Source: Guillardia theta CCMP2712 (taxonomy: Eukaryota; Cryptophyceae; Pyrenomonadales; Geminigeraceae). Taken from it: a stretch of DNA of 64,000 nt. The stretch's first letter is position 1. Each line of letters opens with the position of its first letter. This document shows positions 8,274 through 17,883 of this stretch, one piece after another. Below the pieces are notes generated by a model. The model saw nothing but the letters and a program-made list of their open reading frames with translations. It searched no databases and was not told where the DNA came from. The DNA lies in assembly GCF_000315625.1 (NCBI RefSeq), contig NW_005434536.1:4366-68365 (forward strand), given 5' to 3'. The position numbers and the translations under genes are program-made.

Positions 8274-8285
8274 ACTAACTCGATC

Positions 8286-10177
8286 TTACTTACCGCTAGG
8301 GGGTAGGTAGACGAAGATGTCGACATTGTGCTTGTCCATGTAGCGGCAGAGGAGGCGGAGCATGTGTATCGACCTGTAATCGATGCTGTTCTCGTGCGCG
8401 TAGTTCTTCATGTCATCCCAGAATGTCTCCTGCTTGAGAAGGTCCTTCGGGGTGAAGATGAATGGATTCTCGCGCATCTTCGGCTCGACGGAGGAGGCGG
8501 GCGGGGCTGGCAGCGCCTCCATTGCGATCTCCGACTCGGCAAACAGGAGGGGGTTGCGCACGCAGATGGGCAACTGGTAATTGCTGGCGGTTCTCAAGAC
8601 CTCCTGTGAGAGGAAGAAGTAGTAGCGGCAGCGGACATCGTCAGAGTAAAGCTTGAGCTGTTCCCAGAAATCCTTGTCTGCCTTGAAGTCGTCGAGCTTG
8701 TACTTGATGTCATCTTGCCACTCGGAGAAAGAAGTCAGGTACTTGTCGAGGTCGGTGACGAACTGGAAGTGGGGGTTCCAAATGCACTCGACCTTCCAGT
8801 TGATGGCAATCTTGCATACATCGACGATCAGGCGGAGATGGGCCATTATGGCGCAGGCCTTGCGGCGGATATCAAAGACATGCAGATACAAGATGGAGTT
8901 CAATATGTGATCGTCCTGCGTGATGGCGATGGCGGTGCAGATGGCGATGATGTCCGACTCCGGAAGGTCGCGAACGTTGTGGACAGTGCTTGGGAAGGGG
9001 AGAGATTCCTTCTTCATGCTGCGCTCGATGAGGAATACGACATGGTCGATGAATTTCTTCATCAGCGAGATGTTCTCGAGTCCCATGAAAGGCTTGGTAA
9101 GGTCCTGTGGGACTGCCCTGCGAATGACATCCTTCGTCTCTCCGTCGCTGATCCCGTCGTCTATGCACTTGTTGCCGTGCATGATGGCCAGGAAATACTC
9201 TGTCGGTTCGCGGATGGGGAAGACGCGCTCGACAAACGGCTTGGGGCTGAGCAGGTGCTTCTCACTGATCTTCTGTGCGAGGGTGGTGGCAGATTGGAAG
9301 CATGCGTTGTACTTGTTCTCGTATGGGATATTCTCGACCTGGTCATCTCCCAAAGCCTCCATCTGACAGATGCACTCGTGATACTTGGCCGCGTCGTGCC
9401 CCCCAAGGATGTCCTCCTTGCTTTCGGTGGAGATGATGTGCTGGGGGTAGCCATGCACCTTTCCGTCAAAGTTGATGGACCTCCGGATGATACCAGTGCT
9501 TTCGCCATCAAAGTCGGGGTAGAAGATTCCGCGTACCTTCCCCGTGAAGAGTATGCCGATGTTGTCATCGTGACGGTAGAAGCTGATCGACTTCTCAATC
9601 GGGAGGTCCGAATGCCTGTGCAGGTGAATGACGCGAACGCTCTCGTACATCATCGTGCCGATAGAGGGTTGGCCGAAGAAGATGCAGGTGAGCTCGCGGC
9701 CAATCTCCCCGAATCTGCAGTAGACAAATGGACCAGCTCGGCGACGTTGCACGCGAAGGAGAATCCCGTGAAGGCAACGGTACCGGCAGGCTGCGCGCGG
9801 AGGAAGGAGGAGAGCTCGCCGAGCGCCGGCGATTCGATGAAGGTGCGGGCCAGCTCCGCGACGGGGGTGTGGACCTTGACGTTGATGCTCTTGTCACTCC
9901 ACTTGGGCGAGACGGAACCGAGCTGGGTCAGTCCCCCGCGCTGAAGCATGCTGCGCTCCTCCTCCTCGTCGATGCCGAAGGAAATGACGATGTCACCGGC
10001 GGCGGTGCGAGCGGCGAAGGCGGTGACCGGTCCGACGGTGAATTCCTGCACGCCGGTGATGGACGAGGGGAGGGGGAACTGGGATCTGTTGTACGAGTGG
10101 AGGGCGCAGTGGCCGTAGGCCGCGACCTGCGAATAGCGCACGATCCATTGATTGTGTGGCAGCGTGGCGGCACACAT
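8286..10177 (-). pseudogene. class 3 lipase-like protein, split by a one-base frameshift
   Basis: Two overlapping frames together give a fungal-type class 3 lipase pattern. The first (10177 to 9650) holds the core strands and the nucleophile elbow TGFSFACNV (Ser140), in place of the usual GHSLGG. The second (open to 9752, ending at 8286) resumes with the IFFGQPSIG strand (family: FGxPRxG), then an R-H-S-D-L-P segment and a His (FYRHDDN) at the positions expected for the catalytic Asp and His. A long C-terminal alpha-rich extension (about 380 aa) has no recognised family. The switch falls near 9700-9755 and needs one extra base. AATAAAAG (10216-10226) is about 40 nt upstream. If active it would cleave acyl-ester bonds of lipids. 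Either a decayed gene or a sequence error. Confidence 0.65.
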
Positions 10178-10540
10178 GGGGGAAAGCTGGGGGTGCGCGA
10201 AATTCCCCCCACCCCGCTTTTATTGGGGGGACCGGGAGGTTCGTGGATGGCTTTAATTGGGGTGGGTGGTATTTATTACCCGTGGTAATTAGGTACAGAC
10301 AGGGGGTATATTTAATTTAAATCTAAACCCCCTCTGCAAGGGGTGGGTGGTCGAGTCCTCTTTTTTTTCCTAAATGCGGAAATTGGGATAAAGAGGGGTG
10401 GGTGGGTGGTTTCACGGGGTAGTGCCAGGTAATTTAACGGGTGAGGGTGGTGATAAATGATCCGCTTCGTTGGCGGAGGTGGGGTAGGAGCGGGGTTGTA
10501 TAAAACGGAGAGTGGCTCGGCGGCCCAACACAACAAGAGG
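10178..10540. other. intergenic region with divergent promoters and a palindrome
   Basis: No gene supported. It holds the TATA-like CCAATAAAAGC (10216-10226, minus strand) for the lipase-like gene, a perfect inverted repeat ATTACC-CGT-GGTAAT (10275-10289), an A/T-rich stretch (10308-10325), long G-rich runs on the plus strand, and TATAAAA (10499-10505) for the next plus gene. Confidence 0.6.
10499..10505 (+). promoter_or_regulatory. TATA box of the 187-aa gene
   Basis: TATAAAA, 36 nt before the ATG at 10541. It lies inside a longer open frame beginning at 10457 and therefore favours the shorter protein. Confidence 0.75.
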
Positions 10541-11104
10541 ATGCCACGCTCCTTTTGGTTGCCAAAGTCTGACGGTGACGTTCTTTTGCAGAGGCCCACC
10601 CTATACAACCTCGATGATGTGCTGAAGAAGCATATCGATCCAAGCTCTAGGAACATCAAGAGGTTGGATGAGTTCTTGGTGGACTTCACTGTGCAGATCA
10701 TTGAGACGGAAAAGTCTGATGACTTTGTGTATGAGATGCATGATAATGATGTCTTGTACGTGTCTGCCAGAGTGATCTGGGATGCCCTGTTTCGGTTGTT
10801 GAACGAAAGTGATGTCACCTTCATCAACAAACAAGTGGAGAAGGATGTTCAAGACGCCGAGAAGATCAAGGAGAATGATGGTTGGATCCACTTCTTGATG
10901 ATATATGGGCACAAGTCACAGGAAAAGTACCTTCCCCAAGTTTCTCAGTCTTGTGAGTTTCGTCACAAGCTGGCGATGTACAAGCTCAATGAGGAGGCTG
11001 CTGAGCTCGAGAACGAGAAGAAGAGGCTTGAGATTGAGGTGCTGAGGAAGCAGCTTGGAAGGCCATCGAAGCGTGGACGTGAGTCGGATGACGATGATGA
11101 GTGA
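10541..11104 (+). CDS. uncharacterised 187-aa protein with C-terminal coiled coil and nuclear signal
   Basis: Start chosen at 10541 because of the TATAAAA 36 nt upstream. The first ~130 residues are soluble and acidic with no recognised domain. Residues about 140-175 form a charged heptad region (EEAAELENEKKRLEIEVL), followed by a basic patch (GRPSKRGR) and a terminal run of acidic residues (ESDDDDE). The basic/acidic tail suggests a nuclear protein. AATAAA at 11114-11119 lies 10 bases after the stop. It converges on the 182-aa gene. Confidence 0.75.
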   Translation: MPRSFWLPKSDGDVLLQRPTLYNLDDVLKKHIDPSSRNIKRLDEFLVDFTVQIIETEKSDDFVYEMHDNDVLYVSARVIWDALFRLLNESDVTFINKQVEKDVQDAEKIKENDGWIHFLMIYGHKSQEKYLPQVSQSCEFRHKLAMYKLNEEAAELENEKKRLEIEVLRKQLGRPSKRGRESDDDDE

Positions 11105-11134
11105 CGTGAAAAGAATAAAACAGCGTTTAATGAT

Positions 11135-11683
11135 TCACAATTCCCTTGCCCTCTCCATGATCTCGTTCAGCGTCCGCCGGGGGATATGAACTGCGCTGCA
11201 TACCCTTTGAAGGATGATGTTGCAGACCTTGTCCCTGACATGTGCTTTCATCCCCGTCCTCTCGGACTCCTTGGTGGCCTGGAAGAACTGGAAGATGACT
11301 TCGGATGTGTCGAGGTAGATGCGTTGCCCGTCGGGCTTCAGCGTTGCCATCCCGCCCCCGCCCATCTGCGTTGAAAGCGTCGCCCTGCTGTTCTCCTGCA
11401 TAAATTGGAGGATTTCAAGAAGCAGGATCTTCTGCTCTTCCCGCATGCAGAAGAAGGGGAATATCGCCGTGTTGAAACCTTGAAATGGAGCCAGGCCAAT
11501 CTTGGTGATGCTGATCCTGATTGGGGTAGATAGGAAAATGCAGATAGTGTGGGTGATCGGGTCTTGAACGTCCGAGGTGCAAGTGTTACACATGTAGACC
11601 ATCATGTCTCTCAGGTTCTCCCCTTCCAGGAACAGCTCGATGAAGCGCTGGAAGAGATCCTTTTCCTTGTCTTCTTGCATCAT
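11135..11683 (-). CDS. uncharacterised 182-aa protein (intact member of a small family)
   Basis: Soluble alpha/beta-type composition, no signal peptide. Residues 1-30 are charged and helical; the middle has several strands (around HTICIFLSTPIRISITKIGLAP); the last 35 residues are helical and end in IPRRTLNEIMERAREL. A frameshifted copy of this C-terminus survives at 6330-6420, so the gene was once duplicated. Met1 and Met2 are adjacent. Upstream (11684-11760) is T-rich without a clear TATA box. Function unknown. Confidence 0.7.
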   Translation of the reverse strand: MMQEDKEKDLFQRFIELFLEGENLRDMMVYMCNTCTSDVQDPITHTICIFLSTPIRISITKIGLAPFQGFNTAIFPFFCMREEQKILLLEILQFMQENSRATLSTQMGGGGMATLKPDGQRIYLDTSEVIFQFFQATKESERTGMKAHVRDKVCNIILQRVCSAVHIPRRTLNEIMERAREL

Positions 11684-11934
11684 GTGAGTGAGTTTGTTTC
11701 AGGCTGATCATTCTGAGATTTTGGTGAAGTTTTTTTTTCTATTCAAGGTGGGGTGGGGTTATTCCTTTTTTTTCAAGGGTGGGTCTCGTGAGGGGGGCGT
11801 TTTTTTTTACAAAAGATCTTACCACCCACCCTTTTCCCTTCAAATGAAAAAAAAAACGTCGGGGTGGGCTCCACCCCTCTATTTGATCCCAGCCTTTGCC
11901 GCCGGAGGCAAAAACCACGACCGATTGCCACGCT

Positions 11935-12654
11935 ATGTCGTCGAAGGGCCAATCCAAGGGAAAGGCCGCTCCTACTCACCGTGTGCGGACTAAGATGCCG
12001 GATGTCTTCGAGTCGCAGGGTGTCATGTTCACTGCATTCGAGCAGAGTCAGTACGATGAGACCTTTGATGTTAGCTATGGGTGGGAATTCAAGGACTGGT
12101 TCAAGACTGTGACATCGTCTGAAGAGAGTAAGCAGCACAATCATGTATTCTTTGTGAAGAAGAGTCCGATCACTGAGAAATGCTTTCCCTGCTTTGACAT
12201 GGTTCCACCTGCTGCTTTCACCCTCAAGCACAACATTCAAAAACTTCAGTGCCCTGAAAAATACAAAGAGAAGGAATTCCAAGCCCGTTGTATACTGTGC
12301 GGATTGGACGGGGACAGGGCACACAAGGGCTGTTCTATGGCATTGGTGACTCGGACTCTCACCAGGAAGGACAAATCATTCAGCGTGGAGAGTCTGAAGT
12401 ATCCTACTGAGATCAAGAAATTCTTCGGTTTCTCTTTGTGCAGCCCGCATGCCAACCAGCTTGACGACTGTTGTAATGCTGTACTTATCAATATCGTGAA
12501 GCAGTGTATGAAGTCACACTCCGATGTTCTGGTCGATACCCTCGTCTTTCGCAAACACAACGACGTTTTTGTCAAGGACATACCTAAGCGAACGGTGAAA
12601 CCTGCGCTTGACTTGGTTAAGGAGAATCCGGAGCTCATACCTTCCTCATCGGAA

Positions 12655-12690
<36 letters not shown>

Positions 12691-13521
12691 GAGGATGGTG
12701 ACGAAGGAAGTGATATTTTCTCTGCATTGGTACAGAAACAGAACAAGCTGAAGGAACAGGACAAGCAGCAGGAAGCTCCCAAGGAGCCCGCTGAAAAGGA
12801 CAAGCAGCAGGAAGCTCCCAAGGAGCCTGCCAAGAAGGACAAGCAGCAGGAGCCTCCCAAGGAGCCTGCCAAGAAGGACAAGCAGCAGGAGCCTCCCAAG
12901 GAGCCTGCTGAGAAGGACAAGCAGCAGGAAGCTCCCAAGGAGCTTGCTGAGAAGGACAAGCAGCAGGAGCCTCCCAAGGAGCCTGCCAAGAAGGACAAGC
13001 AGCAGGAAGCTCCCAAGGAGCCTGCCAAGAAGGACAAGCAGCAGGAGCCTCCCAAGGAGCCTGCCAAGAAGGACAAGCAGCAGGAGCCTCCCAAGGAGCC
13101 TGCCAAGAAGGACAAGCAGCAGAAAGCTATTTCAGAATCTGCCTCGAAGGATGATGAAATTTTCGACAATGCTCTGAATGTCATCATGAGAATGAAAAAT
13201 AAGCTCAAGGACAATTCTATTGAGCAGGAGAAAGAGGAACTGATCAAGGAGAGCCGTGAACTGAAGCGCAAACTCGAGCAAGTGACCCAAGAGTACAACA
13301 AGCTGCAGAAGGTAACCGACAGTGTGATCAAGAAGTCGGACGAGATGAACAATTTCCTCCGTGCTAAGTACCGGCAGAGCTTAGAGCAGAACAAGGTAAT
13401 CGAAGCTGAAAATGTAATGCTCAGGGCTAACCTGGTACTTTGTGATGAGAAGCTATCCGCTTTCCAGCATGTGGCACATGATCTTGACAAGTTCAGGGAT
13501 TGCATCAAGCAGTCAAAGTAA
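11935..13521 (+). CDS. Lys/Glu/Pro-repeat protein with poly-Asp tract and coiled-coil tail
   Basis: 528 aa from the ATG at 11935 (the frame extends upstream only with a TTG). Residues 1-225 are a globular head containing Cys/His clusters (FQARCILCGLDGDRAHKGC, then SLCSPHANQLDDCC), possibly zinc-binding, although no exact finger family is recognised. Next comes a Ser/poly-Asp tract (about 238-260), then about nine copies of a 13-residue repeat (P-K-E-P-A-E/K-K-D-K-Q-Q-E-A/P), then a coiled coil (about 420-520). Highly charged and probably extended in the middle; a scaffold or nucleic-acid-associated role is possible. Confidence 0.8.
12655..12689. repeat. GAT microsatellite encoding poly-Asp
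   Basis: About eleven to twelve tandem GAT triplets inside the 528-aa gene, reading as aspartate. Prone to slippage by whole codons. Confidence 0.9.
12760..13127. repeat. in-gene 39-bp tandem repeats
   Basis: About nine copies of a 39-bp unit (core GACAAGCAGCAGGA, then GCTCCCAAGGAGCCTGC), coding 13 residues each. Variation is mostly A/P and E/K switches. Confidence 0.92.
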
Positions 13522-13564
13522 CTATGTGTGCGTGTTGTGTATGTACTTACCTTGTGGAGAGGAA

Positions 13565-13571
13565 GTATAAC
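13565..13571 (+). promoter_or_regulatory. TATA-like box of the terminase gene
   Basis: GTATAAC about 42 nt before the ATG at 13612. The position suggests that the 28 upstream in-frame residues are not translated. Confidence 0.5.
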
Positions 13572-13611
13572 AGTCGTGATTAAAGCGTACCTTCAAAACA
13601 CACTACTAGGG

Positions 13612-14361
13612 ATGTGGCCCATCGCCTACGATACCATCCTTAATCTCTTCATATCCCGCGAGCGGGAGGAGCGAGAGGAGAGGAGGAGGAGGCAGGAGGA
13701 GGAGGCGCGCCAGACCCGTCTCATCTCACCCCTCCAGCTGCGTATGCAGGCAGTCAGGGGGGTGGAGCAGAGGAGGGAGGAGGGCATAAGGGACATGGAT
13801 GGCTTCAAGCGAATGCAGATGTGCCGCGACGCGCTTTCGGCGATCGACCAGAGGGGTTGGAACCGCTCTTACCATCAGCGGGAGTTTCACAACGATTTCC
13901 TCCGAGCCTGTGCCCGTGTGTTCTGGAAGACAGACCCGCACGGCCAGTTCAGCCGTGATCACCAGAGGATCTTGGAGCTCAACGGATGGGACCACCTCGC
14001 GCAGGAGATCCTTGTCAGCACGCCCCGTCGATTCGGCAAGACCATTTCCGTGAGCATGTTTGCGGCGGCGATGATGTTCTCGGCCCCTGGGGTGGAGGTG
14101 TCGATATACTCGACCTGTAAGCGCATCTCGCAAAAACTCCTCCGCAACATACAGAAGTTCCTTTACATCATATACGAGCAGATGGGGGTACAGGCTTACA
14201 AGGTGATCCGTATGAACATGGAAGAGGTCGTTGTCCAGGGTCCTGAAAGCAGGCAGGATGTCAGGATTGTCAACTCCTATCCTTCCAAGGTGATACCCGC
14301 ATGCCGCGCTTGTCTTGTACTTGTTACTGACCCACCCGGAGCGGACGCGATCCGGTGTTGA
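13612..14361 (+). CDS. terminase large subunit, ATPase part (first exon or truncated)
   Basis: The packaging motor ATPase of herpes-like viruses and tailed phages. From Met at 13612, a charged helical N-terminus (residues 10-60, many E/R) is followed by a HNDFLRACARVFWK region, then strand and Walker A STPRRFGKT (about 136-144), the herpes/mirus form with an Arg-rich P-loop. Next come the IYSTCKR adenine-motif-like strand and VRIVNSYPSK (about 217-226). Right after PSK (codon ends at 14289) is a good splice donor, AAG|GTGATA. The residues that follow in frame do not resemble terminases and stop at 14361. Walker B and the RNase H-like nuclease domain are absent here and elsewhere in the window. 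Herpesvirus UL15 is likewise spliced. Confidence 0.85.
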   Translation: MWPIAYDTILNLFISREREEREERRRRQEEEARQTRLISPLQLRMQAVRGVEQRREEGIRDMDGFKRMQMCRDALSAIDQRGWNRSYHQREFHNDFLRACARVFWKTDPHGQFSRDHQRILELNGWDHLAQEILVSTPRRFGKTISVSMFAAAMMFSAPGVEVSIYSTCKRISQKLLRNIQKFLYIIYEQMGVQAYKVIRMNMEEVVVQGPESRQDVRIVNSYPSKVIPACRACLVLVTDPPGADAIRC

Positions 14362-14374
14362 CTGACACTGGCAG
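14290..14374 (+). other. candidate splice donor and nearest acceptor after the terminase ATPase exon
   Basis: Donor AAG|GTGATA at 14290; the nearest acceptor-like site is CACTGGCAG ending at 14374, preceded by a TTGACTGAC branch-like sequence. The frame after that acceptor stays open for only 28 codons with no terminase similarity, so the true acceptor may lie elsewhere, perhaps outside the window. Confidence 0.35.
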
Positions 14375-14628
14375 GTCGCTTACAACTTCAAAATTTATCG
14401 AAGAGGTGAAAAATTTCGAGTTTTACCTGAAATTATTCGGGTGTTGAAATCTTTTTAAATTTCGATCAATTTTTTGAAATTTGTTTTTTTTTGGAAAGGC
14501 CACGGGGCCGTGGCTTTTCAAGAACTTTTTTTTTATTTCCCCTACCCCCACCCATAATTTCCCAATCGGGGGAGACTGGAAATGGGGGTGGTAATTGACT
14601 CTCCGCGGTATTTATTGGGGGCAGGGCG
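14362..14628. other. A/T-rich gap with a strong hairpin
   Basis: No gene supported. Several AAATTTCGA / TCGAAATTT-type stretches, poly-T runs, and a near-perfect 12-bp hairpin (GAAAGGCCACGG, 2-base loop, CCGTGGCTTTTC) at 14494-14519. TATTTAT near 14610 may serve the next gene. Confidence 0.55.
14494..14519. terminator. 12-bp stem hairpin
   Basis: One mismatch in 12 pairs, flanked by T-runs on the left and on the right. It could shape a 3' end, or be the remnant of an inserted element; neither is proved. Confidence 0.4.
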
Positions 14629-14658
14629 GTGAGTGGATTTTCAGAATTGCGCCGTCCG

Positions 14659-17600
14659 ATGCTGCCACGCGCTCCGGATGGTAAGGCGGGTGGGTGTTAC
14701 GCTGAGGTGAGCCTGCGCTTTAGTATGACCAGTGGTATGTCTTATGCCAGCATTATAAGGGGTGATGCATGCTATGCCGAGGGTGGGGGGAGCGGGGTGG
14801 AGCCTTGCGGCGGAGGACCGCGGCAGCCGGAGGAAAGAGGGTGTGTGGAAGAAGAGGGTGCAGCTGGTACGGGGTGTGATATACAGCACGAGCTCGAGCT
14901 CGACGGGAACCTGGACATGAGTTTCCATCCGGACGGCTTCGGTGACTTCTTCGATACATATCCCGACGAGAGTGCAGGTTAATTGTTGATCCTTTCTTGA
15001 TTTTTCTTTCTTGTTGCTTGTTTCTTGGATTCATAAATTATCTTACTATGTGTGATTGTCATCAGGACTCCCATTATTTTCAGATCAGCGCATATTTGAA
15101 GCGAGAAGCAGCGAGGCACTCCCTCCCCCTCCCCCAGCGGACCACTCAGAGGAGGATGAAGGGAGTGATAAGGACAATGAAGGTGAGAGATAGATGAATG
15201 GGGAGAAAATTTGATATGATATGCAATGCAGGTAATACAAGCAAGAAGGAATTCATCGTTTTCAGAGATAAAGGTGTCACGGAATATGTGTGCTCAAACG
15301 ACAAGAGCTTGCGCTCAAAACAGTCCGATTTCTTCACGAAGAACAACAAGGAAATACGCTCGTTTCTTTCTGATGTCATGAATGGTCTGGAGTTTGACGG
15401 AGTCTTCAAAGATAAAGATTACGTTGTGATTGACTTCAATCGCTGCATGGGTATCGCCGGCCCCATCATTGCCCGCCTTCACCAGAAGCTGCTGATGGAC
15501 AAGGATGGGGCAAAGTGTTGTGCCCGTCTGATCTCCTCCCTGAAGCAGATGCGAGAGGAGGACGTGCAGCACTCGGAGGCCAAGATTAAGCAGCTCGAGT
15601 GCCTCCGAGTCTGTGACATGGACTTCTTCAGCTACCTCTGCTTTCTCCTCAGCCTGGGCTGCAACCGGAAGATCGACTCCATGGAGGGGAGTGCCATTTA
15701 CAGTCGTCATATCGTCCCCTGTCTGCAGGAGCTTACCTGCACCACACAGTTGGCCGATGTGGATGTGAGGAGCATCATGATGCTAGGCAGCTGGCACATG
15801 GTCAATGCCTTCCAGACCTGCTGCGTGAGCCGGAAGGGAATTGCCTCTATTTGGGGCAGCGTGTGCATCGCGGAGGAGAGGGCGATGGAATTCCTCCGCT
15901 CTATCGATATTATTTGCATTTACCGGGGGACGGGAATCAAGGCCAACAAGCACCTTACTGAATACCGCACCATAGTGCAGAGGGCGGTGTGGACCACCGT
16001 CAACGGACTAATGGGCGTCTTCTACAAGAGAATGGAGGACGCGTGCGCCAAGATTCCAATCTCTTACATGCGGAAGAATCAGATGTCAGATGTGGGCATG
16101 CAGAGCTGCGTGAAGCTCTCTGATTACCTTTCCCTGTTACCCTTCACCGAATACATCCCTGCAGGTTACTACTACTTCACTCCGACGGAGAAGTACGCCT
16201 TCTTCGTGCAGGGCATATGCGCCATCACCACCTTCCACTTCGACGACTTGAAGCCGAGGGTGGAGATTTTTCTCTATGTCAAGAATTGCAAGATGCCCGG
16301 CACTCCTTGGACCATACCACTCCGATTCCTACTCTCCAAGGAAATGTGCACCTGGGTGGTCGACTGGAGACAGTTCCAGCATGAAATCTTCACCGCCGTC
16401 AAGCAGCGTCGTTGCATCATTATGCGGAAGGGCAAGGTCGATGTCAACTTTGTACCGGAGGAGCATTTTGTGAGGAATGGGAAGATTCCGCATGACGTGA
16501 AATCATACAAGGTTGTCAGCCAGTTTCAGACCAAGGAGACATGCATGTCGATTGTCGGGAATTTGAAGCTCCTTATTGGGAAGTCGGATTCGATGCTGTT
16601 TAACATCCGGGATGAGGCCAACCGACCCGCCCTTACCGCCTACGGGAGCCATGCAGACGCCGTCTTCAACATCATGAGGGAGGCGGTAAAGTTTGAAGAG
16701 CTCGGTAAGCTCCGGGTCCTTCCCGAGGAGAGTCTACAGAACGATGTCATCTTTACCAGATCCATCAGCGCATTGATAAGGAAGTTGTCCAGCTCCACCA
16801 TGGTGAATCATGATAATTTGATCAGCATTTTGCGTCTTACCCTTGCCCTGTGTGACCGTGAAAATATTGGGAGGTGTATCTACGACAGCATCCGTGGTAT
16901 CTTCGAGCAATTCTATTCCTCCCTCGAGTTTGGAGATGGCAGCTGTATCCGTCTGGAGTTTGATGAAGAGAAGGTGCATGAGTTTGCCATCCTTTGCCTT
17001 GGCGCGGATGGTCCATCTGAAAAGGCACCACTTCCAGACAGCCATAAGCGCAAGGAGATGGAGTCAGGAACTCCCTCTGACAAGATCCCGCAGCAGTCGC
17101 CATTCAAGATTCCGAAATTGCCAACTTCCAATGTTTTGGAGCAGCCACCTTCAAAGGTCCCGGAGCAATCGTCGTCGAAAAACACTCCTGCCCCTGATGT
17201 ACCTGAGACAGAATCATTTATTCATAAGGACGATATTGTGCCCTGCGATCTGGTTGAAATCATCTTCCTACCGCAGGAAGAGGAAGTGATGGAGACTGAA
17301 GAAAAAGGATCCGACGAGCCTGCCCCGCGTGAAAATGTCGAAGAATTGACGAATAACGCAGAGGTGCTACTGCAGAGCGCCAATCAGATCATGCAGCAAA
17401 AGACTTCGAATGAGCCATCCTTGAAGAAGAAGAAGCCATCAAAGGATGATCCTAGGATTGAAAAGCATGCCGCCATGATCAATGACTTCCTCGACAAGCT
17501 CAAGGTCGACGACAGGTTGCTGAAGCAAACCCTTTTCATGTGTCAGACGGACATGGTCTTCATGGGTTCGGACCTGGACTACTGGAGCCTGCGGAGCAAG

Positions 17601-17843
17601 AAGCTGGAGAAGGGAGACCCGCTTAACCTTCAGGATGTCGTCGTCTGCTTTGTCCAGAGTTACACCATGAAAATGAACAAGATGAAGGTCGGGACTGACT
17701 TCCGCGAGCGTATGAAGAGCTTTTCAAGAGATGTGGTGAATGATAATCTCGAGTTCATGATGCATTCCTTCGACGAGACGATGGGGATATGTGACTACAT
17801 GATCAACATTGCTCGGAAGAACATGAAGTTTATGATCGTTTGA
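14659..17843 (+). CDS. large spliced gene (three exons), unknown function
   Basis: Exons about 14659-14977, 15066-15182 and 15232-17843; roughly 1015 aa. Each unspliced frame meets a stop just past the donor (TAA at 14980, TAG within intron 2), whereas joining at the consensus sites keeps one frame (phase 1 at both). The start is uncertain: 14659 is 45 nt after a TATTTAT, with later in-frame Met codons as alternatives. Exon 1 ends acidic (DGFGDFFDTYPDES); exon 2 is Pro-rich then acidic. Exon 3 is a long globular region (about 600 aa, many Cys and aromatic residues), then a Pro/Ser/Lys linker (SHKRKEMESGTPSDK), an acidic stretch, a KKKKPSKDD basic patch and a helical C-terminus. Its place between terminase and portal makes a capsid, tegument or scaffold role worth testing. 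No family recognised. Confidence 0.75.
14978..15065 (+). other. intron 1 of the large spliced gene (88 nt)
   Basis: GCAG|GTTAAT donor, T-rich body with a long pyrimidine stretch, and GTCATCAG| acceptor. Phase 1. Confidence 0.8.
15183..15231 (+). other. intron 2 of the large spliced gene (49 nt)
   Basis: GAAG|GTGAGA donor (strong consensus), A/G-rich body with TTGATATGAT before the ATGCAATGCAG| acceptor. Phase 1; contains an in-frame TAG. Confidence 0.8.
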
Positions 17844-17883
17844 GTCTATTTATTAATACTTATTGATGAATTGAAAAGAGAAG

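Noticed and set aside
9690-9760. An intron explaining the lipase frame change
   Set aside because: The only GT-AG pair with the right length modulo three is about 29 nt, too short next to the 49- and 88-nt introns seen here, and it would remove conserved-looking sequence.
14290-14480. Terminase continuing by frameshift rather than splicing
   Set aside because: Neither alternative frame after PSK resembles Walker B or a nuclease, and both stop quickly.
15232-17843. Calling the large spliced protein the major capsid protein
   Set aside because: Only location supports it; no HK97-type motif can be seen by eye.
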